Shown: positions 35,161-45,161, counted from the first letter of the stretch. The stretch is 64,000 nucleotides of DNA from Chryseobacterium soli (GCF_000737705.1 NZ_JPRH01000004.1:372001-436000); one strand, 5' to 3'. A program made the numbers and translations. Notes: generated by a model from the letters alone, not told the origin.

Positions 35161-36012
35161 ATGACAATTTCAGCATTCAAACAGCATTTTATTACTTCAG
35201 TTTCTGATTTTTATACAGAATCGGAAAGTACTTTTTTATACTCTATTTTTATTGAGAAAATTGTTGGGCTTGATTCTTTTCAGCAAAGAAGGTTTTCTCA
35301 TCAGGAATTATTGATTGATGATGAAAAACAGCTGCTGGAAGTAATTGCAGCCTTGCAGACCAATATGCCCTATCAACATATATTGGGTGAAACCGATTTT
35401 TATGGAATGACCTTTTTTGTAGACGAAAACGTACTTATTCCACGGCCCGAAACGGAAGAACTGCTGGAAATTGCAATCCGTGAAATCCGGACTTTAGCCG
35501 CTCATACTTCTGAGTTGAAGATCCTTGACATTGGAACCGGAAGCGGGATTATTCCTCTTGTTTTAAAAAAGCATTTCCCGGAAGCAGTTGTTTCTTCCAT
35601 CGATTTTTCTGAAAAAGCGCTGGAAACGGCAAGAAAAAATGCAGCGTTCCATGAACTTGACATTCATTTTATCCATAGTGATTATCTGAATATTGAACTT
35701 AATGAAACGTATGATGTCATTATTTCCAATCCTCCTTATATCGGAATGGAAGAAGAGTCTGAAATCGCTGATTCGGTGAAGGAATTTGAACCTATGATGG
35801 CACTCTTCTCTCCTACTGCCGATGCATTAATTTTTTACAGGAAAATTGCTGAAGATTCTAAAAAACATCTGAATAAAAACGGATTATTATTTTTAGAAAT
35901 CAATCAAAAATTAGGTCCGGAAACGCTGGAACTCTACAAAGGCTTATTTTCAAAGGTTGAGCTGGTCAAAGATCTATCAGGGAACGACCGGTTTATTTTC
36001 GGAATTAAATAA
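35161..36012 (+). CDS. prmC: Release factor glutamine methyltransferase
   Basis: 283 residues. Helical N-domain, then SAM site L-D-I-G-T-G-S-G (122-129) and the catalytic N190-P-P-Y193 followed by I-G-M-E-E; V-L-I-P-R-P-E-T-E-E is the usual PrmC linker motif. It methylates the Gln of the GGQ motif in peptide release factors. It starts at the base after the yaaA stop and is followed by the DUF4180 gene after 8 bases. Confidence 0.96.
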   Translation: MTISAFKQHFITSVSDFYTESESTFLYSIFIEKIVGLDSFQQRRFSHQELLIDDEKQLLEVIAALQTNMPYQHILGETDFYGMTFFVDENVLIPRPETEELLEIAIREIRTLAAHTSELKILDIGTGSGIIPLVLKKHFPEAVVSSIDFSEKALETARKNAAFHELDIHFIHSDYLNIELNETYDVIISNPPYIGMEEESEIADSVKEFEPMMALFSPTADALIFYRKIAEDSKKHLNKNGLLFLEINQKLGPETLELYKGLFSKVELVKDLSGNDRFIFGIK

Positions 36013-36020
36013 AAGAAAAC

Positions 36021-36380
36021 ATGGAAATTAAAATACATTCCATCAACAATACTAAGGTTGCTGAAATACTTTCCGATGAGATGGTCATCCAAAATTTCCA
36101 GGATGGCCTGGATCTGCTGGGAAATATTTATTATCAGGGCATTGATAAAATGGTGATGTATGAAAAAAATATTACGCCCCTATTTTTTGATTTGAAGACG
36201 AAAATGGCAGGCGATATTCTTCAAAAATTTTCCAACTACCGGGTACGATTGGCTATTGTAGGAGATTTTAATACTTATGAAAGTAAAAGCATGAAAGATT
36301 TTATTTTCGAAAGTAATACAACCCGGCATATCAACTTTGTTAAAACCCTGGAAGAGGCATTAGAAAAACTCTCCGGATAA
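36021..36380 (+). CDS. DUF4180 domain protein
   Basis: 119 residues, cytoplasmic. Conserved parts: I-Q-N-F-Q-D-G-L-D-L-L-G-N-I-Y-Y-Q-G, K-M-V-M-Y-E-K-N-I-T-P-L-F-F-D-L and Y-R-V-R-L-A-I-V-G-D-F. It matches DUF4180, a small family with a STAS-like alpha/beta appearance and no known role. Last gene of the 33035-36380 run; a terminator follows at once. Confidence 0.87.
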   Translation: MEIKIHSINNTKVAEILSDEMVIQNFQDGLDLLGNIYYQGIDKMVMYEKNITPLFFDLKTKMAGDILQKFSNYRVRLAIVGDFNTYESKSMKDFIFESNTTRHINFVKTLEEALEKLSG

Positions 36381-36384
36381 TATA

Positions 36385-36419
36385 AAGAATCGGTTATTAA
36401 GGTAATCGGTTCTTTTTTT
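36385..36419 (+). terminator. Terminator of the prmC operon
   Basis: Twelve-pair stem AAGAATCGGTTA/TAATCGGTTCTT including two G-U pairs, followed by seven T. The G-U pairs become A-C mismatches on the other strand, so it should work only for plus-strand transcripts. The remaining bases up to the pectate lyase gene hold its promoter region. Confidence 0.85.
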
Positions 36420-36621
36420 ATCTCATCAATCATCTTTTTTATTAATTAGGCAAATTTTCCTTTCTATCATTCATGATTCCGGAAACAGAATAGATATGAA
36501 TATGCTTCAAAATTGAATTAATACATTATTAAAATAATCTTAAAAACCCTTTATTATAAGCAATTTAATTCATGTTTGATAATAAATTTCACATCAAAAT
36601 GTTTTATATTGATTATTTATA

Positions 36622-36646
36622 TATATTTGTGTGTAATCGATTACAC
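36622..36646 (+). promoter_or_regulatory. Pectate lyase promoter with LacI-type palindromic operator
   Basis: TATATTTG (36622-36629) is the -7 box. One base later the perfect 16-base palindrome GTGTAATCGATTACAC (36631-36646) lies across the expected transcription start. The central CG flanked by AAT/ATT is the layout of LacI-family operators, so repression relieved by a sugar ligand is likely. A second, shorter dyad ACAATCAATTGT lies at 36651-36662. Confidence 0.6.
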
Positions 36647-36687
36647 TTTGTACAATCAATTGTAAAACTAAACCAAAACTATCAATC

Positions 36688-39186
36688 ATGAAAAAACTTT
36701 TCACCTACTTTGCGCTGTTCGTCAGTTGCTGTATGGCGCATGCACAAGTAACGATTACACAGGCCACAGGATGGCTGGAATCAGCATATGTAAAATGGAC
36801 TCCCGTCAGCGGAGCAGACAGTTACAGAGTCTATTATACGGGAGGTGGATTCACCAATAAAATCATTGACAATCAGCTGATCAGAAGCTATAGTTCTTAT
36901 TTCAGGGCAGATATTTTAGGGCTGAGCCCAGGAAACTATACCATGAAAGTTGTTCCTGTCACCAATTCTGTTGAAGGCCCGGCAGCCGTTTCAAGTCAGG
37001 TTACGGTACTTTCACATGACAGAACGGGATTTGCACACAGCAACGGCAAAATTCCGGGCGCTTATAACCTCGACGGAACACTGAAACCTAATGCTGTGGT
37101 TCTATACATCACACAGGCAACAAAAAACACGGTATCATTGAATGTAACGGGTGCTACCACGAATCCATGTGTCGGATTACAAACTATTCTGGATGGCTTC
37201 AAAAAGGGAAATGATACCCGTCCGTTGGTTATAAGACTGATTGGGAATATCACGGATCCCAATTATCTGCTGAACGGTGATGTGGTAGTGGAAAATAAAA
37301 AAAATCCTTTAAGTTCTATCACAGTTGAAGGCGTAGGTTCTGATGCAGTAGTTAACGGCTGGGGAATAAGAATTAAAAACGCAACCAATATAGAGGTCCG
37401 TAATCTGGGGTATATGCTTACGGATGCTGCGGAAGGTGATAATTTAAGCTTACAGCAGGATAACAGCTATATTTGGGCTCACCACTGCGATTTATTTTAC
37501 GGAAAACCGGGTTCAGATGCGGATCAGGTAAAAGGTGACGGTGCACTGGATGCCAAAAAATCCACGTATGTTACTTTTTCTTACAATCACTTTTGGGATA
37601 ATGGAAAAAGTTGCCTTTTAGGGCTTAGTGAAGGCACAAATACAGGATTATATATCACTTACCATCACAACTGGTTTGATCATTCAGACTCAAGGCACCC
37701 GCGGATCCGCTACTACTCCGCCCACGTGTATAATAATTACTACGATGGAAATTCCAAATATGGGGTGGGTTCTACTTTAAGTTCTTCTGTTTTCGTGGAG
37801 GGAAATTACTTCAGAAACTGTAAATATCCTATTCTTACTTCCAAGCAGGGAACTGATATTGCGAATAGCTCTCCCGGTACCTTCTCCAATGAAAACGGTG
37901 GTGTTGTAAAAGCATTCGACAATTATATGATCAATCAGAATGCTTTTGTCGCTTACCATCCCTCTACAGCACCCACTCAATTTGATGCTTATGTTGCATC
38001 AAACAGAAACGAAGTTGTAGGAGGAACAATCAAAGCTTTACAAGGCAATGGAACCTATAATAATTTTGATACGGATACTTCTCTTTATATTCATTCGTTA
38101 GTTCCTGATTCGCCGGTTACCGCAAGGGATAAAGTCATGCAATATTCCGGAAGGGTTTCCGGTGGGGATATCGCCTGGACATTTAACAATGCTGTTGATG
38201 ACAGTTCTTCTGATGTAAATACAGGATTAATGGCTCTTTTACAAGGATATACTTCTTCGCTGGTCTTTGTACAGGGTGAAACTCCGGTGATAGCCAATCC
38301 TCAGACTTTAACGATTGCTGCCAATAATGATCAAACCGTAGTGACTGGAACGGCTATTGCTTCAATGGTATTTACCTGGGGCGGAACGGCTACTGACGCC
38401 ACCGTAACAGGAATTCCGGCTTTCGGAATCAGCTTTGTGAAAAATACAGCGAATAAAACCATTACGGTATCCGGTACTCCTACCGCTGATGTGGATTTTA
38501 TGGTAACAACGACAGGAACATCGGGTACTCCGGTTTCAGGAACGGGAAGTATTGCAGTTACTTCCACGACTATTCCGCAGGGAGATGAGATTCATAATTT
38601 TACCGCAACGGGATTCATCAGCTCTTTTTATACGTTTGTTTCAGCGAATATCAATTCTACGGACGGTAATGCCGTATATGATGGACTAACACTAACAAAA
38701 CGCTTAAAAATAGAATCCGCAACTGCGATACAGTATACTACAACAGCTCCTTCTTCATTGACATTGGTTTTTGATCCAACTTTCAGCGGGACGATAAAAG
38801 TAGACGGAATATCATATACGGCTTCTTCAGGAGTGGTAACGATTCCTGCTATTGCAGCAGGCTCCCATTCGATTACGAAAGGAAGTGTAGCCAATCTTTT
38901 TTATATTAAAACCCAGTATTTCTCTTCTGCCGTATTGGCTCTACAGGAGGCTAAAGCCGGAAAAATGACTATTTATCCTAATCCGGTAGAAAAATCATTT
39001 ACCATTTCCAATCCTGACCGTACTCCGATAGAACAGGTTATCCTGACTAATATGACAGGTACAACAGTCTTCAATCGTACAGAAAATGTATCATTGGTTG
39101 ATATGACGGGGTTACCAGGTGGAGCGTATATACTTCAGGTGAAGACCAGTAAAGGCATTACGGTTCAAAAAATCATTAAAAAATAA
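36688..39186 (+). CDS. Secreted pectate lyase (PL1) with T9SS sorting domain
   Basis: 832 residues. Signal peptide about 1-20 (ends A-H-A-Q), a fibronectin type III-like domain (about 21-110), then a parallel beta-helix lyase domain (about 130-440) with V-T-F-S-Y-N-H-F-W-D-N-G and H-H-N-W-F-D-H-S followed by R-H-P-R-I-R at about 325-340, the PL1 catalytic arginine region. Two beta-sandwich segments follow (residues about 520-740), and the end (about 755-832: M-T-I-Y-P-N-P-V, then G-G-A-Y-I-L-Q-V, then K-I-I-K-K) is a type A sorting domain of the type IX secretion system. It should cleave polygalacturonate by beta-elimination at the surface or outside the cell. A single gene, with operator and terminator, so a stand-alone regulated enzyme. 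Confidence 0.93.
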   Translation: MKKLFTYFALFVSCCMAHAQVTITQATGWLESAYVKWTPVSGADSYRVYYTGGGFTNKIIDNQLIRSYSSYFRADILGLSPGNYTMKVVPVTNSVEGPAAVSSQVTVLSHDRTGFAHSNGKIPGAYNLDGTLKPNAVVLYITQATKNTVSLNVTGATTNPCVGLQTILDGFKKGNDTRPLVIRLIGNITDPNYLLNGDVVVENKKNPLSSITVEGVGSDAVVNGWGIRIKNATNIEVRNLGYMLTDAAEGDNLSLQQDNSYIWAHHCDLFYGKPGSDADQVKGDGALDAKKSTYVTFSYNHFWDNGKSCLLGLSEGTNTGLYITYHHNWFDHSDSRHPRIRYYSAHVYNNYYDGNSKYGVGSTLSSSVFVEGNYFRNCKYPILTSKQGTDIANSSPGTFSNENGGVVKAFDNYMINQNAFVAYHPSTAPTQFDAYVASNRNEVVGGTIKALQGNGTYNNFDTDTSLYIHSLVPDSPVTARDKVMQYSGRVSGGDIAWTFNNAVDDSSSDVNTGLMALLQGYTSSLVFVQGETPVIANPQTLTIAANNDQTVVTGTAIASMVFTWGGTATDATVTGIPAFGISFVKNTANKTITVSGTPTADVDFMVTTTGTSGTPVSGTGSIAVTSTTIPQGDEIHNFTATGFISSFYTFVSANINSTDGNAVYDGLTLTKRLKIESATAIQYTTTAPSSLTLVFDPTFSGTIKVDGISYTASSGVVTIPAIAAGSHSITKGSVANLFYIKTQYFSSAVLALQEAKAGKMTIYPNPVEKSFTISNPDRTPIEQVILTNMTGTTVFNRTENVSLVDMTGLPGGAYILQVKTSKGITVQKIIKK

Positions 39187-39215
39187 TCATGCTGCCGGGT
39201 AAAAATTAATAACAG

Positions 39216-39243
39216 AAACCGCCTCATATGAGGCGGTTTTTTT
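39216..39243 (+). terminator. Terminator of the pectate lyase gene
   Basis: Perfect 24-base palindrome AAACCGCCTCAT/ATGAGGCGGTTT followed by a run of T; 30 bases after the stop. Confidence 0.9.
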
Positions 39244-39274
39244 GATCAAATCAACTTATATTCATAAAAACAGC

Positions 39275-39339
39275 AAAACCAATGAAATTCAAATTAAGAG
39301 AACGGTGAAACGTTTTCTATCCTGAACTTCATTGGTTTT
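39275..39339 (-). terminator. Long nested hairpin after the rhomboid gene
   Basis: 17-base arms (39275-39291 and 39323-39339, one mismatch) enclose a second hairpin, GAGAACG/CGTTTTC (39298-39317). It lies 22 bases after the rhomboid stop and ends in a T-rich run in the minus direction, so it may terminate that operon. The nested build is unusual for a terminator. Confidence 0.5.
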
Positions 39340-39361
39340 TATTATAGATAATTTATCTTTA

Positions 39362-40003
39362 TTACCTTATTTTCTTTTTCACAAAAATCTGATAGCTTAG
39401 GTAGATGAGCGGAAGGGACATAATGCCCAGGAAATACATATTATGAAGTGCAATATCCGGATGCATGATGATAGAATATACGAGTCCAAAAAAAGCACCT
39501 CCCAGGTGAGCGGAATGTCCTAAATTATCCCATTGTTTAGGATTCAGCATCATATATACTGAATACCCGAAATATAATGTTCCAAAAAGCCAGCCCGGCA
39601 AAAAGTTAACACTAATTTCATTGGGAGCCATAGCAATGGCTGCAAAAATAATCCCTGATACGGCTCCGGATGCTCCAATCGCTGAATACCACGGCTGTTT
39701 TTGATAAATCAAAAGGCTAAACAGGTTTCCGAGAATCATTGAACCAAAATAAATAACTAAAAAGCCTACCGGCCCGAAGAAACTAAGTATTGCTCCCTGA
39801 AAAAAGTACAGCGAAAGCATATTGAAAAACAAGTGCATAAAATCAGCATGCAAAAATGCGGAACTCACCAGTCGGATATATTCTTTCCGGTTACTGATGG
39901 CATTCACATTGAATTTGTATTTTTCAAATAAAGCGATATTGTTGAAGCCCATGTAGCTAATGACACATGTAGCGGCAATAATGATTAAAACAACTGCATT
40001 CAT
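39362..40003 (-). CDS. Rhomboid-family intramembrane serine protease
   Basis: 213 residues, six membrane helices. Catalytic S112 in G-A-S-G and H166 in G-H-S-A-H-L-G-G; an N-terminal H-A-D-F-M-H-L-F-F-N-M matches the conserved H-x2-x3-H-x3-N of helix 2. It cleaves membrane proteins within or near the bilayer. It lies 11 bases after parC on the minus strand, probably in the same transcript, but the target is unknown. Confidence 0.94.
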   Translation of the reverse strand: MNAVVLIIIAATCVISYMGFNNIALFEKYKFNVNAISNRKEYIRLVSSAFLHADFMHLFFNMLSLYFFQGAILSFFGPVGFLVIYFGSMILGNLFSLLIYQKQPWYSAIGASGAVSGIIFAAIAMAPNEISVNFLPGWLFGTLYFGYSVYMMLNPKQWDNLGHSAHLGGAFFGLVYSIIMHPDIALHNMYFLGIMSLPLIYLSYQIFVKKKIR

Positions 40004-40014
40004 AATTTCAATAT

Positions 40015-42603
40015 TTAATTTTCAGGTTCTCCGCCTTCAAACAGATCGCCGATTACACTTCGGTCATCATCCACAATACCGTCTCCGATTTCCGGTTCTT
40101 CATAGACTTCCGGTTCTTCTTCCTCAGGTTCAGGAATGGTTATATTAATTGCTTTTACTTTGAATTTGGTAAATTGATTTCCAATCGCTTTTATCCCTTT
40201 CACAGCAATGAATTCATCAATATTTACTGTTTCAGGATCGCGTTCCTTTCCTTTGTCTTTTGCGAAAACTATTTCTGCGGTAGAACCGTCCGCCACAATG
40301 ATATTCTCGATGAATGATTTCGGATGATCCGATGGCATGAAGGTCTGCACATTGGCTGCATTTTCCAACAGGAATCTCTTGATAAAATAGATATCTTTTT
40401 CCCCGTCGTAGTAAATACAGGTGATAGGTTGCTGTGGGCGCCATTTTTCCAATACCAGATATTCATCATCGAAACGGTTTCCAAGATCGAAAGACACCAG
40501 TTTTACCTCTCCATTTGTATTGATGGTTAAAATCTTATCATCTCCTTTAAAGCTTCCCAGCAGCACTCCTCTTCCATCAGCATTAAGCCTTCTTACGGTA
40601 TCGTCAAACCATATTTTCCTAGGGGCTAATGTAGAAACGCCTTCCTCTTTCAGGTCTACTTTTTTAACGGAATATTTGGTCACCAGATTTCCTTTAGAAT
40701 CCCGCCCTTTAATGGCCAGTTCAGAGAAATCTACATCCATTTTATTTTTTCTGATTCTTGGATTGGGTTTTAAAAGAACACTTACCGTTTCAGCTTCACC
40801 ATTAGGATTTGCTGAGAAATAAAGCATTTCCGATCCTTTTTTATCTGACGCCAGCGGATAATCGGTGTTTCTTGTTACCCCGGTTACAGAAAAACGTTTC
40901 ATATAGTAAGGTCCTTCTCTTCCTTCACGGTAGATCATATTGTAGACCGTTCTTTTGTCATTTTTCTTCCAGATGGCAACGTGAAGAAGATCTTTTCCGA
41001 TAAAGGTTTTTGCTTCTACCTTCACCACCTTCATGCTTCCGTCTTTTCTGAAGGTAATGATATCATCGATATCTGAACAGTCGAATAAGTATTCATCCCG
41101 TTTCAGAGAGGTTCCTACAAATCCTTCTTCCCAGTTTACATAGAACTTCTCATTGGCTACGGCTACTTTGGTAGCATCAATTGTATCAAAGATTCTCAGT
41201 TCCGTTTTTCTTTCTCTTCCTTTTCCGTATTTTTTCTGGATATTCAGGTAATAATCAATGGCATATGCGATAAGGTTACCCAAATGGTGTTTTACCATTT
41301 CTATTTTTCCTTCAAGGGCAGCAATATTTTCTTTGAATTTATCTAAATCAAATCTTGAAATTCTTTTGATACGAATTTCCGTTAATTTAAGGATATCTTC
41401 TTCTGTTACCGCTCTTAACAGGTGTTTTGTATGAGGTTTTAAGCCTTTATCAATTGTTTTTATCACATCTTCCCAGGTTTCTACCTCTTCAATGTCGTGA
41501 TAGATCCTGTTTTCAATGAAGATTCTCTCCAAAGATGAGAAGTGCCAGCTTTCCTGCAATTCATGAAGTTCGATTTCCAGCTCTTTTTTAAGCAGGGAAA
41601 CGGTATGGTCTGTATTCCTTCTCAGGATTTCAGAAACATTCAGGAACATTGGTTTATCACCGACAATAACACAGGCGTTGGGTGAAATCGTCACCTGACA
41701 GTCCGTAAATGCATACAGTGCATCAATCGTCTTATCGGGCGAAACTTCATTATGTAGATGAATAAGAATCTCTACCTTGTCGGAGGTATTATCTTCTATC
41801 TTTTTAATTTTAATTTTTCCTTTTTCATTGGCTTTCAAAATAGAATCGATCAGATCGCCTGTATTTTTAGAAAAAGGAAGTTCCGAGATGATTAAGGTAT
41901 TTTTATCAAACTGGGAAATTTTGGCTCTGGCTCTTACTTTTCCGCCTCTATGGCCGTCATTGTATTCAGAAACATCCAGGAAACCTGCGGTGAGAAAGTC
42001 GGGAAACAATTCAAATTTTTTCCCTTTTAAATAGGCAACAGAAGCATTAATTAACTCGTTAAAGTTGTGCGGAAGTATTTTGGTTGAAAGTCCTACCCCA
42101 ATTCCTTCCACACCCTGTGCAAGAAGCAGCGGAAACTTTACGGGAAGGTCTACCGGTTCATTGTTTCTTCCGTCATAGGATTTTGCCCATTCTGTAGTTT
42201 TAGGATTAAATACCACTTCCAGTGCCAGAGGAGTCAGCCTTGCTTCAATATATCTCGCTGCGGCTGCAGAATCTCCCGTATAAATATTCCCCCAGTTTCC
42301 CTGAGTATCGATTAAGAGTTCTTTTTGCCCGATTTGTACCATCGCATCGGTAATGGAGGCATCACCATGAGGGTGATATTTCATGGTATTTCCTACGATA
42401 TTGGCCACTTTGTTGTAACGGCCGTCTTCAAGCTCCCGCATGGAGTGCATAATTCTTCTCTGCACAGGCTTCAATCCGTCGTATACTGACGGAATGGCTC
42501 TATCCAAAATAACATAGGAAGCGTAATCAAGAAACCAGTCTTTATACAATCCTGAAACCTTTTTCAGGCTTTCACCTTCATGCGAGTTTTCTTCTGTCAT
42601 CAT
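40015..42603 (-). CDS. parC: DNA topoisomerase IV subunit A
   Basis: 862 residues. Catalytic Y118 in A-A-A-R-Y-I-E-A-R-L; the breakage-reunion domain begins near 15 and the C-terminal beta-pinwheel, shorter than that of GyrA, begins near 500, with no clear GyrA-box (QRRGGKG). The acidic tail (D/E-rich, last 50 residues) is typical of the lineage. The partner parE lies upstream on the same strand, which supports ParC rather than GyrA. In the quinolone-determining region it reads H-P-H-G-D81-A82-S83-I-T-D86, so the serine found at the E. coli Ser80 position is Ala. It decatenates daughter chromosomes. Start at 42603 abuts the stop of the small membrane protein gene (a second ATG follows directly). 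Confidence 0.93.
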   Translation of the reverse strand: MMTEENSHEGESLKKVSGLYKDWFLDYASYVILDRAIPSVYDGLKPVQRRIMHSMRELEDGRYNKVANIVGNTMKYHPHGDASITDAMVQIGQKELLIDTQGNWGNIYTGDSAAAARYIEARLTPLALEVVFNPKTTEWAKSYDGRNNEPVDLPVKFPLLLAQGVEGIGVGLSTKILPHNFNELINASVAYLKGKKFELFPDFLTAGFLDVSEYNDGHRGGKVRARAKISQFDKNTLIISELPFSKNTGDLIDSILKANEKGKIKIKKIEDNTSDKVEILIHLHNEVSPDKTIDALYAFTDCQVTISPNACVIVGDKPMFLNVSEILRRNTDHTVSLLKKELEIELHELQESWHFSSLERIFIENRIYHDIEEVETWEDVIKTIDKGLKPHTKHLLRAVTEEDILKLTEIRIKRISRFDLDKFKENIAALEGKIEMVKHHLGNLIAYAIDYYLNIQKKYGKGRERKTELRIFDTIDATKVAVANEKFYVNWEEGFVGTSLKRDEYLFDCSDIDDIITFRKDGSMKVVKVEAKTFIGKDLLHVAIWKKNDKRTVYNMIYREGREGPYYMKRFSVTGVTRNTDYPLASDKKGSEMLYFSANPNGEAETVSVLLKPNPRIRKNKMDVDFSELAIKGRDSKGNLVTKYSVKKVDLKEEGVSTLAPRKIWFDDTVRRLNADGRGVLLGSFKGDDKILTINTNGEVKLVSFDLGNRFDDEYLVLEKWRPQQPITCIYYDGEKDIYFIKRFLLENAANVQTFMPSDHPKSFIENIIVADGSTAEIVFAKDKGKERDPETVNIDEFIAVKGIKAIGNQFTKFKVKAINITIPEPEEEEPEVYEEPEIGDGIVDDDRSVIGDLFEGGEPEN

Positions 42604-43086
42604 TTATTTTAATTCGTTTTTCTCTTTATTAGCTTTTACCACTTTATTCAGAGAGAGTTGTAAATCGTTTACTTCTTTTCTTGTTAAATAAGAAATTTCA
42701 TATTTTAACATTGTTGAGCCACTGTTCTTACTTGAAATCGTAACGTACAATCTTTTGATAAAAAAGATGTTGATTACATCGTATTTTATCAGTTTATATT
42801 TTGGAAATTCATCGTGAAGAGGCTTGTCTAAAAAAGGAATAATATTCCTGTTTTTAAAGTTAAGAGCTTCTCCATCACTGTCATATTCAAAGATCTGTCT
42901 TCCGTTGAGGTGAAAAACAATCAGCATCATAACAGGAACCAAAAGGAACAAATAGCTTTCAACTCCCAATATATTAAACCTGTATTCATTCAGTAAGAAT
43001 GCACCAATTCCGGCCGTTACAAACATCATTAACAGGGTATTCACAAAGTTATAGACCGGAGCTTTGTTACGGTTACTTAATCTCAT
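42604..43086 (-). CDS. Small membrane protein between parE and parC
   Basis: 160 residues. Two membrane helices (about 12-32 and 42-60) followed by a beta-rich cytoplasmic part (F-E-Y-D-S-D-G-E-A-L-N-F-K, then F-F-I-K-R-L-Y-V-T-I-S) that looks like a bacterial PH-type domain. No known function. It ends on the base before the parC start and begins 51 bases after the parE stop, so it is locked inside the topoisomerase IV operon. No signal peptide apart from the first helix. Confidence 0.8.
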   Translation of the reverse strand: MRLSNRNKAPVYNFVNTLLMMFVTAGIGAFLLNEYRFNILGVESYLFLLVPVMMLIVFHLNGRQIFEYDSDGEALNFKNRNIIPFLDKPLHDEFPKYKLIKYDVINIFFIKRLYVTISSKNSGSTMLKYEISYLTRKEVNDLQLSLNKVVKANKEKNELK

Positions 43087-43136
43087 AATTTCGGTGTTTC
43101 AATAAATGGTATTAGTTTGGTTAGTTTTTACATTAA

Positions 43137-45020
43137 TTATACCTCCGCATCGTCTAAAATTTCTTTTTTATCAATGTCGGTATCTTCCACGACAAGATTT
43201 TCAAGAATAAAAACCTGCCTGTCCGGGGTATTTTTCCCCATATAAAATTCCAGAAGCTGTTCTATCGTCTGGTCTTTTCCTATGACTACCGGCTCTAAAC
43301 GTATATCTTTACCGATGAAATGCTTAAATTCATCTGGTGAAATCTCTCCAAGTCCCTTAAATCGGGTAATTTCAGGATTTTTCCCCAGTTCGTTCAATGC
43401 TTTTACTTTCTCTATTTCTGAATAACAGTATCTCGTTTCCTTTTTATTTCTCACCCTGAATAAAGGTGTCTGCAGGATATAAAGATGTCCGTTTTTAATC
43501 AGATCAGGAAAAAACTGCAGGAAGAATGTAATCATCAGAAGGCGGATGTGCATTCCATCGACATCGGCATCTGTTGCGATAATTACATGATTATACCTAA
43601 GGTCTTCAAGGCTGTCTTCGATATTTAAAGCGGCCTGAAGTAAGTTAAATTCTTCATTCTCATATACCACTTTCTTGGTAAGTCCATAACAGTTCAACGG
43701 TTTTCCTTTCAAAGAAAATACAGCCTGCGTTTCTACATCCCTGGATTTTGTAATAGATCCTGATGCAGAATCTCCCTCAGTAATAAAAATCTGTGTATCT
43801 CCTTTTCTTTCAGCCTTCTGATCGTTGTAATGCTGTCTGCAATCCCGAAGTTTCTTGTTGTGAAGCGATACTTTTTTAGCTCTTTCTCTGGCAAGCTTCT
43901 GGATTCCTGAAAGTTCTTTTCTTTCTCTTTCTGAAATTAATATTTTTCTCTGAATCGCTTCTGCAATCTCAGGATTCTTATGCAGGAAGTTGTCTAACTT
44001 GCTTTTTAAGAAATCTATAATAAAAATCCTTACCGTAGGACCTTCCGGACCCATATCATTGGATCCTAATTTCGTTTTTGTTTGTGATTCAAAAACAGGT
44101 TCCTCTACATTGATGGAGATGGCTGCAATAATGGATTTTCTGATATCAGAAGCCTCGAAATTTTTATTAAAAAATTCACGGATGGTTTTCACATACGCCT
44201 CACGAAAAGCATTAAGGTGCGTTCCACCCTGCGTTGTATTCTGTCCGTTTACAAAAGAGAAATAGGTCTCTGTCTGTGACTTATCAGAATGGGTAATGGC
44301 TAATTCAATATCGGTATCCTTTAAATGGACGATCGGATAAAGGATTTCGCTTTCCAGCTCTTCTTCCAGTAAGTCTTTAAGTCCGTTTTCAGAATAAAAT
44401 GTTTCTCCGTTAAAGAAAATTTTCAATCCGGGATTCAGGTACGCATAATTGCGCAACATCCTTTCGATATATTCTTTCCGGTATTTGAAGTTCAGGAAAA
44501 TATCGGCATCAGGAATGAAAGAGATTTCAGTTCCGTTTCTGTCGGAAGTTTCTTTTTCATCATAATTTTCCGTCATCAATCCGCGTGAAAACTCGGCCAT
44601 TTTCATTTTTCCTTCACGGAAAGAGCGTACACGGAAATAATCGGAAAGTGCATTTACTGCTTTGGTACCGACTCCATTCAGACCTACCGATTTTTTGAAG
44701 GCATTACTGTCATACTTACCACCGGTGTTCATTTTGGAAACAGCATCAACTACTTTCCCCAGTGGAATTCCACGTCCAAAGTCACGAACCGTAACTTTAC
44801 CGTCGTCCACTTTTATTTCAATTCTTTTACCCGATTTCATTCTAAACTCATCGATAGAGTTATCGAGAATTTCCTTAAGCAAAATATAAATACCGTCGTC
44901 GGCAGATGAGCCATCTCCGAGCTTCCCGATGTACATACCGGGGCGCAAACGGATGTGCTCTTGCCAGTCGAGCGTTCTGATATTATCTTCGGAGTAGATT
45001 GGATTTATTTCTTGTGACAT
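43137..45020 (-). CDS. parE: DNA topoisomerase IV subunit B
   Basis: 627 residues from the ATG at 45020 (M-S-Q-E-I-N-P); the frame opens five codons earlier, but that part is next to the promoter. GHKL ATPase: [38 protein letters not shown] and D-A-D-V-D-G-M-H-I. It lacks the long insertion of Gram-negative GyrB and is short, as ParE is. Together with ParC it decatenates chromosomes. First gene of the parE, small membrane protein, parC, rhomboid run. Confidence 0.94.
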   Translation of the reverse strand: MSQEINPIYSEDNIRTLDWQEHIRLRPGMYIGKLGDGSSADDGIYILLKEILDNSIDEFRMKSGKRIEIKVDDGKVTVRDFGRGIPLGKVVDAVSKMNTGGKYDSNAFKKSVGLNGVGTKAVNALSDYFRVRSFREGKMKMAEFSRGLMTENYDEKETSDRNGTEISFIPDADIFLNFKYRKEYIERMLRNYAYLNPGLKIFFNGETFYSENGLKDLLEEELESEILYPIVHLKDTDIELAITHSDKSQTETYFSFVNGQNTTQGGTHLNAFREAYVKTIREFFNKNFEASDIRKSIIAAISINVEEPVFESQTKTKLGSNDMGPEGPTVRIFIIDFLKSKLDNFLHKNPEIAEAIQRKILISERERKELSGIQKLARERAKKVSLHNKKLRDCRQHYNDQKAERKGDTQIFITEGDSASGSITKSRDVETQAVFSLKGKPLNCYGLTKKVVYENEEFNLLQAALNIEDSLEDLRYNHVIIATDADVDGMHIRLLMITFFLQFFPDLIKNGHLYILQTPLFRVRNKKETRYCYSEIEKVKALNELGKNPEITRFKGLGEISPDEFKHFIGKDIRLEPVVIGKDQTIEQLLEFYMGKNTPDRQVFILENLVVEDTDIDKKEILDDAEV

Positions 45021-45040
45021 ATATAATTTCAGCAAACATA

Positions 45041-45048
45041 CAAAAGTA
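45041..45048 (-). promoter_or_regulatory. -7 box of the parE operon
   Basis: TACTTTTG on the minus strand, 20 bases before the parE ATG. A well-spaced -33 element was not identified. Confidence 0.5.
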
Positions 45049-45161
45049 CGAAATTGTACAAAATTATCCGAATTTTTTGTATCCGTTTTTTTTAATATTC
45101 CTGCTAATGTATTGCATTATTATCAATCAAATGATATATTTACAAAACTATTCAACACCAG

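Noticed and set aside
40015..42603. DNA gyrase subunit A
   Set aside because: The neighbouring ParE, the short C-terminal domain and lack of a clear GyrA-box fit topoisomerase IV better.
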